Assembly (NCBI GenBank): GCA_035574455.1
Contig: DATLYT010000147.1
Location: forward strand, 1-16,322
Direction of reading: 5' to 3'
Origin: DATLYT01 sp035574455
GTDB lineage: Bacteria; Bacteroidota; Ignavibacteria; UBA10030
Length of the DNA: 16,322 bases
This document shows, in pieces, positions 8,323 through 14,757 of this stretch (position 1 is its first letter; every line of letters begins with the position of its first letter). The notes below the pieces were generated by a model. That model saw only the letters and a program-made list of their open reading frames with translations. It did not search any database and was not told the origin of the DNA. Position numbers and translations under genes: made by a program.

Positions 8323-8811
8323 ATGAAAAACCAAACTTTTCTATTGGCACTCGCTGCATTGGTCTTCTTCACCGTGCCTCCAATCACGCACGGACAGCAG
8401 AAAACAGCAAGTCAGCAGCAGACAGAAATCTACTCGTGCCCAATGCATCCCGATGTAACATCAACGAAGCCCGGCAACTGCTCGAAATGCGGAATGGCCT
8501 TGGTCAAAGCGAACGAGCAAAAAGCGTCGACCGAATCGAAGACGACTGCACGGGATAAGGTGCATGAAGCGAAGAAACTGCTGCTCGATGCCAAGAAACA
8601 GTTAGCCCGCGAGGGAAAATACTCATGCTGCACTCAAGACCCGTGCAATCAATGTCTGCTCGACCATCAAAGCTGCCCGTGTGAGAGGGATGTCAAAGCC
8701 GGAAAGCCGGTCTGTCCGGAGTGCTACGGCGGCTGGTTGCGGGGCGAGGGAAAAATCAAAAGCATCAAGCCGTCAGACGTGAAAACGGAATTCAGCGGAC
8801 ATAAACACTAA
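8323..8811 (+). CDS. Secreted heavy-metal-binding-domain protein with Cys-rich C-terminal module
   Basis: A 162-residue protein with a signal peptide (1-24). A heavy-metal-binding domain at 36-63 has ligands C39, H42, C53 and C56. It is nearly the same as that of the CusB-like adaptor, including the shared ends EIY(T/S)CPMHP and CGMALV. A charged helical linker (75-97) leads to a compact Cys-rich module: C102, C103, C108, C111, H115, C118, C120, C131, C134, then YGGWLRGEG. Eight cysteines in 33 residues suggest a structured metal or disulfide site. I have seen similar Cys-rich stretches in exported proteins but cannot name the family. It probably binds Cu(I) in the periplasm and may exchange it with the adaptor. 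AAGGAG sits 8 bases before the ATG. Confidence 0.75.
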   Translation: MKNQTFLLALAALVFFTVPPITHGQQKTASQQQTEIYSCPMHPDVTSTKPGNCSKCGMALVKANEQKASTESKTTARDKVHEAKKLLLDAKKQLAREGKYSCCTQDPCNQCLLDHQSCPCERDVKAGKPVCPECYGGWLRGEGKIKSIKPSDVKTEFSGHKH

Positions 8812-8829
8812 CCTTCAAAGAGGATAGCT

Positions 8830-9369
8830 ATGCGATTAGCACTGTTTGGCTTACTTGTGGGAGTTACAGCGCTTACGTTGGCCCAGCATTCACCGTATGC
8901 CGGCGAAGCAACACATCCGATCAAATCACTCTCTCCAAAAGAGGTCGAAGCGTACCTCGGCGGCGCGGGGATGGGCTTTGCAAAGGCCGCAGAACTCAAT
9001 CACTACCCGGGACCGCGACATGTCCTCGACCTCGCTGAACAACTTCACCTCACGACGGAACAAACGCAAAAAGCTCGTGTTCTGTACGATGCGATGAAGG
9101 CTGAGGCCATTTCCCTTGGAACGAGAATCGTCGAAGAAGAGCAATCTCTCGATAGACTTTTCGCTATGCAACACATTACGAGAGAACAACTCGAGGCGAC
9201 AACTAACCGTATAGCCGTGTTGCAAGGACAACTACGAGTCACTCATCTCCTCGCCCATCTTTCGATGAAGGAGATTCTGACCCAGGAGCAAATCGAGAAG
9301 TACGATGAACTCCGAGGTTACACGGCTCCCGACAATACCAAATCCAAAGAACATCAACGCCATCATTAA
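8830..9369 (+). CDS. Spy/CpxP-like periplasmic protein
   Basis: A 179-residue exported protein with a signal peptide (residues 1-18, ending TLAQ). The mature part opens with a distinctive segment (residues 33-65) that includes LSPKEVEAYLGG, GMGFAKAAELN and YPGPRHVL. It continues as a long alpha-helical region: LHLTTEQTQKAR at 72-83, then helices to about 160, including LTQEQIEKY at 150-158. The LTxxQ-type repeats and all-helical composition are those of the Spy/CpxP/ZraP/CnrX superfamily, whose members act as periplasmic chaperones or metal-responsive sensors. The tail is His-rich (KEHQRHH). Placement in a metal-efflux operon favours metal sensing or protection against metal-induced misfolding; which one cannot be told. 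The ribosome-binding site is AGAGGA, before ATG 8830. Confidence 0.8.
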   Translation: MRLALFGLLVGVTALTLAQHSPYAGEATHPIKSLSPKEVEAYLGGAGMGFAKAAELNHYPGPRHVLDLAEQLHLTTEQTQKARVLYDAMKAEAISLGTRIVEEEQSLDRLFAMQHITREQLEATTNRIAVLQGQLRVTHLLAHLSMKEILTQEQIEKYDELRGYTAPDNTKSKEHQRHH

Positions 9370-9390
9370 TCTAAGAGAAAGGATGCAACC

Positions 9391-9729
9391 ATGAAATTCC
9401 TTGTCGCTATTCTTACCGTAGCAGGATTGCTGGTCGGATGTGGCCAACAACAGCAAGAGGCACCGGCGAAGGCCGAAACAGTTGCCATAAAAGTCGAAAC
9501 GGCAAAGTGCGAGGCTTGCGTTGGGACCATCACGGACGCCCTGAAGGGGGTTGAGGGTGTTCAAAAGGCCGAAGTCGATCTGGAGAAGAAGCTTGCCACG
9601 GTACAGTTCATCCCAGCAAAGGTCGATCTCCAGAAGCTCGAAACGGCCGTCGTTAATGCCGGGTATGATGCTAACGACAAAAAGCGCAATCCCGCGGCCT
9701 ATGAACAACTGCCGGATTGCTGCAAGTAG
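9391..9729 (+). CDS. Lipoprotein with heavy-metal-associated (HMA) domain, MerP/CopZ-like
   Basis: A 112-residue protein with a lipoprotein signal peptide and lipobox LLVGC (C17). A Gln-rich linker leads to an HMA domain at about 31-95, of beta-alpha-beta-beta-alpha-beta type. Its metal site AKCEACVGTI carries C40 and C43, in place of the more common GMTCxxC loop. Further features are GVEGVQKAEVDLEKKLATV and a closing GYDA. A Cys-Cys pair ends the protein (C110, C111), possibly an extra ligand pair. HMA proteins carry Cu(I), Hg(II) or similar soft ions; MerP is the periplasmic precedent. Membrane anchoring in the periplasm beside a CusABC-type pump suggests metal hand-over to the adaptor. It is the last gene before the regulator's promoter, and no terminator is visible between them. 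Confidence 0.88.
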   Translation: MKFLVAILTVAGLLVGCGQQQQEAPAKAETVAIKVETAKCEACVGTITDALKGVEGVQKAEVDLEKKLATVQFIPAKVDLQKLETAVVNAGYDANDKKRNPAAYEQLPDCCK

Positions 9730-9753
9730 GGGGCGTCTTCAGGAAGAAAAGAC

Positions 9754-9784
9754 TTGACAAACACCCCCTCGTGTAGTGTATCTT
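9754..9784 (+). promoter_or_regulatory. Promoter of the CsoR-like regulator gene
   Basis: A perfect -35 hexamer TTGACA (9754-9759) is followed, after 19 bases, by TATCTT (9779-9784). The ATG of the regulator is at 9815, so the leader would be about 24 bases. A 19-base spacer is longer than optimal. It is typical of metal-regulated promoters of the MerR type but can simply mean a weak promoter. Confidence 0.55.
9761..9774. promoter_or_regulatory. Candidate operator between -35 and -10
   Basis: ACAC-N6-GTGT (9761-9764 and 9771-9774) forms a small dyad around a C-tract inside the promoter spacer. It is followed by a tandem GTGTA GTGTA (9771-9780). CsoR-family operators are often G/C-tract dyads overlapping their own promoter, so autoregulation by the downstream product is plausible. 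Confidence 0.35.
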
Positions 9785-9814
9785 GAGATGAGTTGAGTTG
9801 TTGTAAACACCGCC

Positions 9815-10183
9815 ATGCATGCAGAGAAGAAAAAGCTTCAAAAACGACTGCGCTACATTGAGGGCCAGCTTCGAGGGATCGAGAAGATGCTGGAAGCTGA
9901 CCGAGATGCCGATGAGGTCTTCGCACAATTGAAAGCGGCGGAACAAAGTCTGCATCATGCCATTTACGACGTATTTGAAACTGCGCTCAAGAAACAGCTT
10001 GCCGAGGTACTCTCGAAACGACTCGCAGAATGCCCGGGTAATTGTAGCGATGCGGAGCGATTGCAGTTCACGAAGCGAGAATTCGACAAGTTAGACTTGA
10101 GAGCGGTCATTCATTCGCTACGATGGCTTACAAACAGTGGCGGCAACATCCATCACATCCAGAGACGAAGGGAGGTGAAATAG
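9815..10183 (+). CDS. CsoR/RcnR-family metal-sensing repressor, atypical ligands
   Basis: A 122-residue all-helical protein of the CsoR/RcnR/FrmR (DUF156) family. The N-terminal helix KRLRYIEGQLRGIEKMLEADR is the family signature and DNA-contact region. Cu(I)-sensing CsoR uses Cys-His-Cys (C36, H61, C65 in the Mycobacterium tuberculosis protein). By hand alignment these positions here are A32, A57 and Q61, so the classical site is missing. Alternative ligands visible are H47-H48 in helix 2 and C73/C77 in LAECPGNCSDAE, which follows an extended helix 2. The C-terminal extension (about 80-122) is longer than usual and ends HHIQRRREVK. The position after the efflux operon and the promoter of its own suggest autoregulation and control of the metal genes. 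Which metal is sensed cannot be read from the sequence. Confidence 0.82.
   Translation: MHAEKKKLQKRLRYIEGQLRGIEKMLEADRDADEVFAQLKAAEQSLHHAIYDVFETALKKQLAEVLSKRLAECPGNCSDAERLQFTKREFDKLDLRAVIHSLRWLTNSGGNIHHIQRRREVK
10170..10175 (+). promoter_or_regulatory. Shine-Dalgarno site of the 51-residue peptide gene
   Basis: GGGAGG lies in the last codons of the regulator gene, 8 bases before ATG 10184. It is among the strongest ribosome-binding sites in the window and supports the very short gene downstream. Confidence 0.7.
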
Positions 10184-10339
10184 ATGAGACGGAATATCGT
10201 CATGCTTCTTGTAGCTCTTACCGTGGGGGCAACAACCTTCGCGCTCTCGTCTTCAGGCTCTTCAGGTTCGATTGAGAATTGCCCAAAACGAGGGACACCG
10301 GCCTGCCCAATCTATCCGGCATGTTGTAACGGAGAATAG
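10184..10339 (+). CDS. 51-residue exported Cys-rich peptide
   Basis: A short gene whose ATG directly abuts the TAG of the regulator gene and has a strong GGGAGG site. The 51-residue product has a basic start (MRRN), a hydrophobic signal or anchor (about residues 5-21), a Ser/Gly linker (22-29), and a tail with C33-P, C41-P and the pair C47-C48 (ENCPKRGTPACPIYPACCNGE, shown in part). Four cysteines with Cys-Pro repeats recall the CPMM...CC arrangement of the first gene of the cluster. The peptide should face the periplasm and may bind metal; the function is inferred. The bidirectional terminator follows 13 bases after the stop. It is too short for most gene callers, but spacing, ribosome-binding site and signal-like N-terminus all argue for a real gene. 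Confidence 0.75.
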   Translation: MRRNIVMLLVALTVGATTFALSSSGSSGSIENCPKRGTPACPIYPACCNGE

Positions 10340-10352
10340 CGAAAGGGTTGCT

Positions 10353-10388
10353 AATAAAAAATCCCGACTGATGTCGGGATTTTTTATT
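10353..10388. terminator. Bidirectional rho-independent terminator
   Basis: A perfect 16-bp inverted repeat with a TGAT loop (arms 10353-10368 and 10373-10388). The GC core CCCGAC/GTCGGG is flanked by an A-run on the left and a T-run on the right, so it works as a terminator on both strands. It separates the convergent metal operon and ccm operon, whose last stop codons are at 10339 and 10409. Confidence 0.95.
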
Positions 10389-10408
10389 GCAGCGACTTTT
10401 CTCTCTTC

Positions 10409-12763
10409 TTACTCCACATTCCAATGCTGGTTCTTAAGCCTAGCCTCGTCAACCCGACGAATGATCGTCAGCAAAAAGCCGATGATCAGTGTCACCGTCC
10501 CCATCCAGACGAGGTTAATGTAGGGTTTGATGCTCGCTTCGACAACCAGCGTCTCGGCCTTTTTCGGCGTTGAGCCGTCGTCGGGCAGCCTCACGGTGAA
10601 TTCGACTTTCGAGCGGGATTTATCTTCGCGGTCGGGCAATAAGCGGACGAGCGTGAAGAGATACTCCGACTTGTTCGAGGCCGTAAACGAAACCGGTGGA
10701 AACTCTGGACCCTGTGGAGTGTTCTTCATCAGCAGTTTTAAGGGAGACTTTTTCGCTCCATCTTGAATTTCTAAATCCACACCAATCGAAAAATCCCTCC
10801 CCTCCAACATCGCTCCCTTTTGCACATTACTGAAGTCATAATCGACAAACCGAACGCTAAGCGCACCAACGGTCGTCTTCGCTCCCTTTTGTAATTCGAC
10901 CTTCTGCTCGTGTCCTTGGCTTGGCTCTTCCAATGACATCGGCGCGACGTAAAAGTCCTTCGTCAGGTAATTAATAAGATCCGGGTGACGCATGATGCCT
11001 TTGGTAAACTCGCTGTAGTACATCGTCGGCGCGACGATTCGCTTTTTGCCGTTCCGCTCTACTTCCACGTTGAATGCGTACTTATCCCCTTCGTACGGCG
11101 TGTACCCGACGTACGTCATGGTATAGCCGAGTGCTTGTGCTGATTTGCCCTTTTCGAGCGCGACGGTCTGCTTCTGATCGTATCGCTCGGAAGTCACAAA
11201 ACCCAGACACATGATCGCAATACCGATGTGTGCAATCGAGCCGCCGACAAATTTCGGATTCCCCAGATACACGCCGTAACCAACCTGGAGATTTGCGAAC
11301 AACGAGAATGCTGAGCAAAAGGTAAACAGGAGAATCAAGAATTCCTCACTTCCCAGCAAAAGAACGAGCGCCGTCGTCAACACACCCATGATCGTCGGAA
11401 ACGTAAGGCTACGGAGCAACGATGTAGTCTTCGAATGTTTCCACCAGAGCAGTTGGCCAAGTCCTGACAAGAACGTGATGGCGATACCAAGGGGAAGATT
11501 CGTTTTGATGTAGTAACTAATTTCGACGGCAGAAGCTTTGTCTTTGAGGATGGTCGTGATGATCGGGGACGAAGTGCCAATAGCGACAAACAAACCGACA
11601 AAGCTTAAGGCAAAAGCACCGAGAAAAAGGGCAAACTCCCGCGACAGGAGGGAGTGTTCTACGGGAATCTTAGGCATCTCCCGCATACGGGAAAACAAGA
11701 GGCCAAAGCCCAGAGCAGAAAAAACCGTGATACAACCTAAGAGCAGCCAGTACACCCACATCCCGGGGTCGACGAACGAATGCACGGAGGTATCACCTAA
11801 GATACCGCTGCGCGTCAAGAACGTGCTGTAGAGAACGGCGATGAAGGTCAGAATACTCAACACGAAGTTCGTCTTGACAAACGCCCCACTCTTCCGCTGT
11901 GTTAATGTCGTATGAATCGAGGCTACGCAAATGAGCCACGGCACGAGAGAAGAGTTTTCGACCGGATCCCAGCCCCAAAAACCACCCCAGCCGAGCGTTT
12001 CATATGCCCAATAGCCGCCCAGGATAATGCCCGTCCCGAGCGCCATAGCCCCAAAAACTGACCAAGGCGTGGCAACGCGAATCCACGAGTTGTAGTCGCG
12101 TTTTAGCAAACCCGCAATGGCGTGTGCGTACGGAACAGCCATAGCCGCGAACCCGATAAAGAGAACCTGCGGGTGAATGACCATCCAATAGTTTTGGAGC
12201 AGAGGGTTGAGGCCTTTTCCCTCCACCGGGAAACGCGCCCAGATGCCGCGCGCCTCATCGAGCACAACGTAATTCCTAATCCCATTCGGAATTGGGCCGG
12301 AAGCAATCAGGTCGTTCGGGAATGTATTCCAGATATACTCGAAAGGATTTTTGACGATCAACATCAGCAGGAGGAAGGAAAGAATCAGCGAGTAGACCGC
12401 CATCACCTGTGGCTCGTACTCTTTGCGGGAGGAGTACTGCATCAGGAAAACACCGATGAGCGCGGTGTACAGCGCCCAGAGCGTGAAGCTCCCTTCCTGA
12501 CCCGCATAGAACGTCGAAATGAGAAGGGGGAGCGGAAGGTCGGTTGAGCTGTAATTCCAAACATAGGTGTACTGGAACTGATGCGTGAGGATGAGATACA
12601 GCATCACCGCTGCCGCAGTCATCAGCGACAGAGTCGCGAGATGATAGCTGTTACGAGCAATGAGAAGCCATCTGTTGGATTGCTGACGGTGAATCTGATA
12701 GTAGAAAAACGCCGCAGCGATGGCGGAAAAGAACGCTATTTTGACGATAATCGATCCGACCAT
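10409..12763 (-). CDS. ccmF: Cytochrome c heme lyase CcmF
   Basis: A 784-residue polytopic membrane protein of the CcmF/CycK/CcsA family, which transfers heme from CcmE to apocytochrome c in the periplasm. The WWD motif WGGFWGWDPVENSSLVPWL lies at 259-277. Four histidines that serve as heme ligands in E. coli CcmF have clear counterparts: H197 (VIHPQ), H284 (SIHTT), H328 (SVHSF) and H512 (AHIG). The protein is about 135 residues longer than E. coli CcmF. Much of the extra length lies in the periplasmic domain between about residue 525 and the last TM helix near 752-772. The ATG at 12763 is 4 bases after the ccmE stop. It is the last gene of the ccm operon, and the bidirectional terminator follows 20 bases downstream. 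Confidence 0.95.
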   Translation of the reverse strand: MVGSIIVKIAFFSAIAAAFFYYQIHRQQSNRWLLIARNSYHLATLSLMTAAAVMLYLILTHQFQYTYVWNYSSTDLPLPLLISTFYAGQEGSFTLWALYTALIGVFLMQYSSRKEYEPQVMAVYSLILSFLLLMLIVKNPFEYIWNTFPNDLIASGPIPNGIRNYVVLDEARGIWARFPVEGKGLNPLLQNYWMVIHPQVLFIGFAAMAVPYAHAIAGLLKRDYNSWIRVATPWSVFGAMALGTGIILGGYWAYETLGWGGFWGWDPVENSSLVPWLICVASIHTTLTQRKSGAFVKTNFVLSILTFIAVLYSTFLTRSGILGDTSVHSFVDPGMWVYWLLLGCITVFSALGFGLLFSRMREMPKIPVEHSLLSREFALFLGAFALSFVGLFVAIGTSSPIITTILKDKASAVEISYYIKTNLPLGIAITFLSGLGQLLWWKHSKTTSLLRSLTFPTIMGVLTTALVLLLGSEEFLILLFTFCSAFSLFANLQVGYGVYLGNPKFVGGSIAHIGIAIMCLGFVTSERYDQKQTVALEKGKSAQALGYTMTYVGYTPYEGDKYAFNVEVERNGKKRIVAPTMYYSEFTKGIMRHPDLINYLTKDFYVAPMSLEEPSQGHEQKVELQKGAKTTVGALSVRFVDYDFSNVQKGAMLEGRDFSIGVDLEIQDGAKKSPLKLLMKNTPQGPEFPPVSFTASNKSEYLFTLVRLLPDREDKSRSKVEFTVRLPDDGSTPKKAETLVVEASIKPYINLVWMGTVTLIIGFLLTIIRRVDEARLKNQHWNVE

Positions 12764-12767
12764 AGGA

Positions 12768-13157
12768 TTATAATGTCTGCTTCACAGATTCGGCGTCGCC
12801 CTCATACTTGGACGGACACTTGGTCAAAACCATTTCAGCGTGGAATACATTTCCTTCGAATTTCCCTTTCGCGACAAGGCTTGTGGCAATCTCAAAATTG
12901 TTCGGCTTGGCGCCATCGAGAATGACTTGTACCACCTGACCGTTATCATCTTTCATCCAAAAGATGAACTTTCCCTTCTCGGCATCAAACCGGGTTTCCT
13001 GATCCTTCACCCATTCGCCTTTCACCTGCATCTTCTTCATCGTCCGCTGCGCAGTAGCAAAATCACCGTACTCGACGTTCGACTCCAAAAAATTCGAAAC
13101 GCCCAGCACCAACCCCACCACAATCACAATCCCCGCGAGAATGATTTTTCCGTTCAT
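12768..13157 (-). CDS. ccmE: Heme chaperone CcmE, CxxxY variant
   Basis: A 129-residue periplasmic heme chaperone anchored by one N-terminal TM helix (residues 5-22). The OB-fold beta-barrel covers about 35-112 (MQVKGEWV, FIFWMKDDNG, VQVILDG, VAKGKF, FHAEMVLTKC). In E. coli CcmE the heme is bound covalently by His130 in an HxxxY motif. Here the matching segment is LTKCPSKYEG, with C114 and Y118, so cysteine replaces histidine. This CxxxY form is known from some archaea and sulfate-reducing bacteria (System I*), where CcmH is absent; no ccmH or ccmG lies in this window. The start ATG is two bases after the ccmD stop. Confidence 0.93.
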   Translation of the reverse strand: MNGKIILAGIVIVVGLVLGVSNFLESNVEYGDFATAQRTMKKMQVKGEWVKDQETRFDAEKGKFIFWMKDDNGQVVQVILDGAKPNNFEIATSLVAKGKFEGNVFHAEMVLTKCPSKYEGDAESVKQTL

Positions 13158-13159
13158 AC

Positions 13160-13300
13160 TTATTCCCCCTTCTTCATCATGTTTTCAAGTTCTGTGACTT
13201 TTTTGTCTAGTCGGAGCAAGTACGCGGCGATCCCAATCCAAACCAAAAGGACAACACCGAGCACAATATACATTTGATTGTCTGAGAGAAATTCTTCCAT
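13160..13300 (-). CDS. ccmD: Small membrane protein CcmD
   Basis: A 46-residue protein with one central TM helix (about residues 10-30, YIVLGVVLLVWIGIAAYLLR) and a charged helical C-terminus (LDKKVTELENMMKKGE). This is the layout of CcmD, which helps release holo-CcmE from the CcmABC complex. Its position exactly between ccmC and ccmE, with gaps of 9 and 2 bases, makes the assignment strong although the sequence family is very divergent. No good Shine-Dalgarno site is seen; translation is probably coupled to ccmC. Confidence 0.88.
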   Translation of the reverse strand: MEEFLSDNQMYIVLGVVLLVWIGIAAYLLRLDKKVTELENMMKKGE

Positions 13301-13309
13301 AGGAGTCCG

Positions 13310-14011
13310 TTACCGTTGTTGTGAAAGATGCTCCAGCCGCGCAGTTCTGATTCGCAGTTGCAAGAGCCAGATGAATAACAACGTGAAACCGAGAAGCGAC
13401 ACATAGAACAGGATGCGCATGTTGGGAGCCATCATACTGCCTTCAAAGAGTGGACCTTTTCCGCTTGGGTCGTCCTGCGCTCCCGGATGCAATCCCGCCA
13501 TCATCCTCGGCATGATAAAGATGAAAAAAGGTACGGTCAGTCCGGCAAGAATGGAATAGACTGCCGAGAGACTCGCTCGCTTCTCTTCCGACTCTACAGC
13601 CGACCGGAGTGCAAAATATGCCCCATAAATCAAGAGCAAAATGAAGATCGATGTTTGCCGGGGATCCCAGTTCCAGAACGAGCCCCAGTTGAAACGCGCC
13701 CAGAGTGCCCCGGTGACCGTCGCCAGAACGCAGAAGAGAAAACCAAGCCCCGCCGCCGAGACCGACTGCAGATCGAAATCCAGGTTCTTCGACCGAAGAT
13801 AGCGAATGCCAAAATAGGTCGAGGTTAAAAATGCCATCACGGCAGTCCAGGCGGTTGGAACGTGGAAGAAGATGTTACGCGCTTTATCTTCCAACCCCGG
13901 GATGAGAGGAAATTCAAGCCAACTCTTCGGCGACATCGACAGTGGAATCGAGAGCCCGGCAATAATCACAATCGTAATCAGTACTAACGATCCGTATTTT
14001 ACGAAGGTCAT
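13310..14011 (-). CDS. ccmC: Heme handling protein CcmC
   Basis: A 233-residue integral membrane protein that loads heme onto CcmE. The ATG at 14011 is chosen because it lies one base after the ccmB stop and begins directly before the first TM helix (residues 5-25). An upstream in-frame start at 14119 would lie inside ccmB. The six-TM plan is visible. The WWD motif is WGSFWNWDPRQT (109-120), and the two external heme-ligand histidines are H50 (FFHVPTAW) and H175 (GLHPGAQ). These match H60 and H184 of E. coli CcmC. Confidence 0.95.
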   Translation of the reverse strand: MTFVKYGSLVLITIVIIAGLSIPLSMSPKSWLEFPLIPGLEDKARNIFFHVPTAWTAVMAFLTSTYFGIRYLRSKNLDFDLQSVSAAGLGFLFCVLATVTGALWARFNWGSFWNWDPRQTSIFILLLIYGAYFALRSAVESEEKRASLSAVYSILAGLTVPFFIFIMPRMMAGLHPGAQDDPSGKGPLFEGSMMAPNMRILFYVSLLGFTLLFIWLLQLRIRTARLEHLSQQR

Positions 14012-14012
14012 G

Positions 14013-14699
14013 TCAGTCTTTCCAAACGTAGTCGAACAGCAAATACGAGCCAGCCGTAATAACCATGAAATAGGAGACGAGCACCTGGTATTCACCACCC
14101 GCGTCACCAAACGGTTCACCTTCGAGCGCGCGGGTTGTCGCTCGCATGGTCGTCATCAGCAACGGAATCAGAATCGGAAACGCTAGAACAGGATACAATG
14201 TTCCCTTCGTGTTGGCTTTGGCAATGATGGCAGCAAGGATAGTGGACGCCGATGCCAATCCCAGGCTTCCGAGAAACACCGTGAGCAAAAACGTGCTCGT
14301 CGTCTGAACGGTAAAGCCGGGGAAAATCACCGTATAGAGAACCGTAATGGCAGCATTCATGACGAGCGTGAGAACGATGTTAAAACAAAGTTTCCCAAAA
14401 TATACGACGCTCGACGACGCCACAAGCTGCAACGTCATACTGGTTCCCCGTTCCTCCTCGCTGACAAATGTCCTCGAAAGTCCCGACATCGCCGCAAAGA
14501 AGATCACAACCCAGAACAGTCCTGAAAGAACCGATGCACTCGGTTGTTCGTCCCGAATCGCCAGTTGCACAATCACCGCTGCTGTAATGACAAACATCAT
14601 CAGCGCATTGACGGCATAGCGTGTCCGAAGCTCGGACTGCGCATCCTTCAACAGCAATGCATATGTACCCCGGAGGGACGAGCTCACGAGTGCGCTCAT
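14013..14699 (-). CDS. ccmB: Heme exporter membrane subunit CcmB
   Basis: A 228-residue ABC-type membrane subunit with about six TM segments. It matches CcmB in length and in features such as LLLKDAQSELRTRY (residues 15-28) and FVSEEERGTSMTLQL after TM2; the EERGT loop is a family signature that contacts the ATPase. The ATG at 14699 is preferred to an in-frame TTG at 14717 upstream. It works with CcmA and CcmC to release holo-CcmE. The gap to ccmA is 58 bases, the largest within this operon, and I see no promoter or terminator in it. Confidence 0.93.
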   Translation of the reverse strand: MSALVSSSLRGTYALLLKDAQSELRTRYAVNALMMFVITAAVIVQLAIRDEQPSASVLSGLFWVVIFFAAMSGLSRTFVSEEERGTSMTLQLVASSSVVYFGKLCFNIVLTLVMNAAITVLYTVIFPGFTVQTTSTFLLTVFLGSLGLASASTILAAIIAKANTKGTLYPVLAFPILIPLLMTTMRATTRALEGEPFGDAGGEYQVLVSYFMVITAGSYLLFDYVWKD

Positions 14700-14757
14700 G
14701 CGAAAATCAAAATACAAACAATGTCCGCGAATTGCAAGAACAACAGCCGAACCACCT

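Noticed and set aside
9730..9753. Terminator after the HMA lipoprotein gene
   Set aside because: TCTTC/GAAGA can pair over 5 bp with a 2-base loop, too tight, and no T-run follows.
13207..13404. 65-residue reading frame across ccmC/ccmD
   Set aside because: It lies in another frame over the end of ccmC and the true ccmD; the 46-residue frame at 13160-13300 has the CcmD layout.
14012..14119. Longer ccmC from an upstream start
   Set aside because: It would overlap ccmB by about 100 bases and add a non-membrane leader unlike CcmC; the ATG one base after the ccmB stop fits better.
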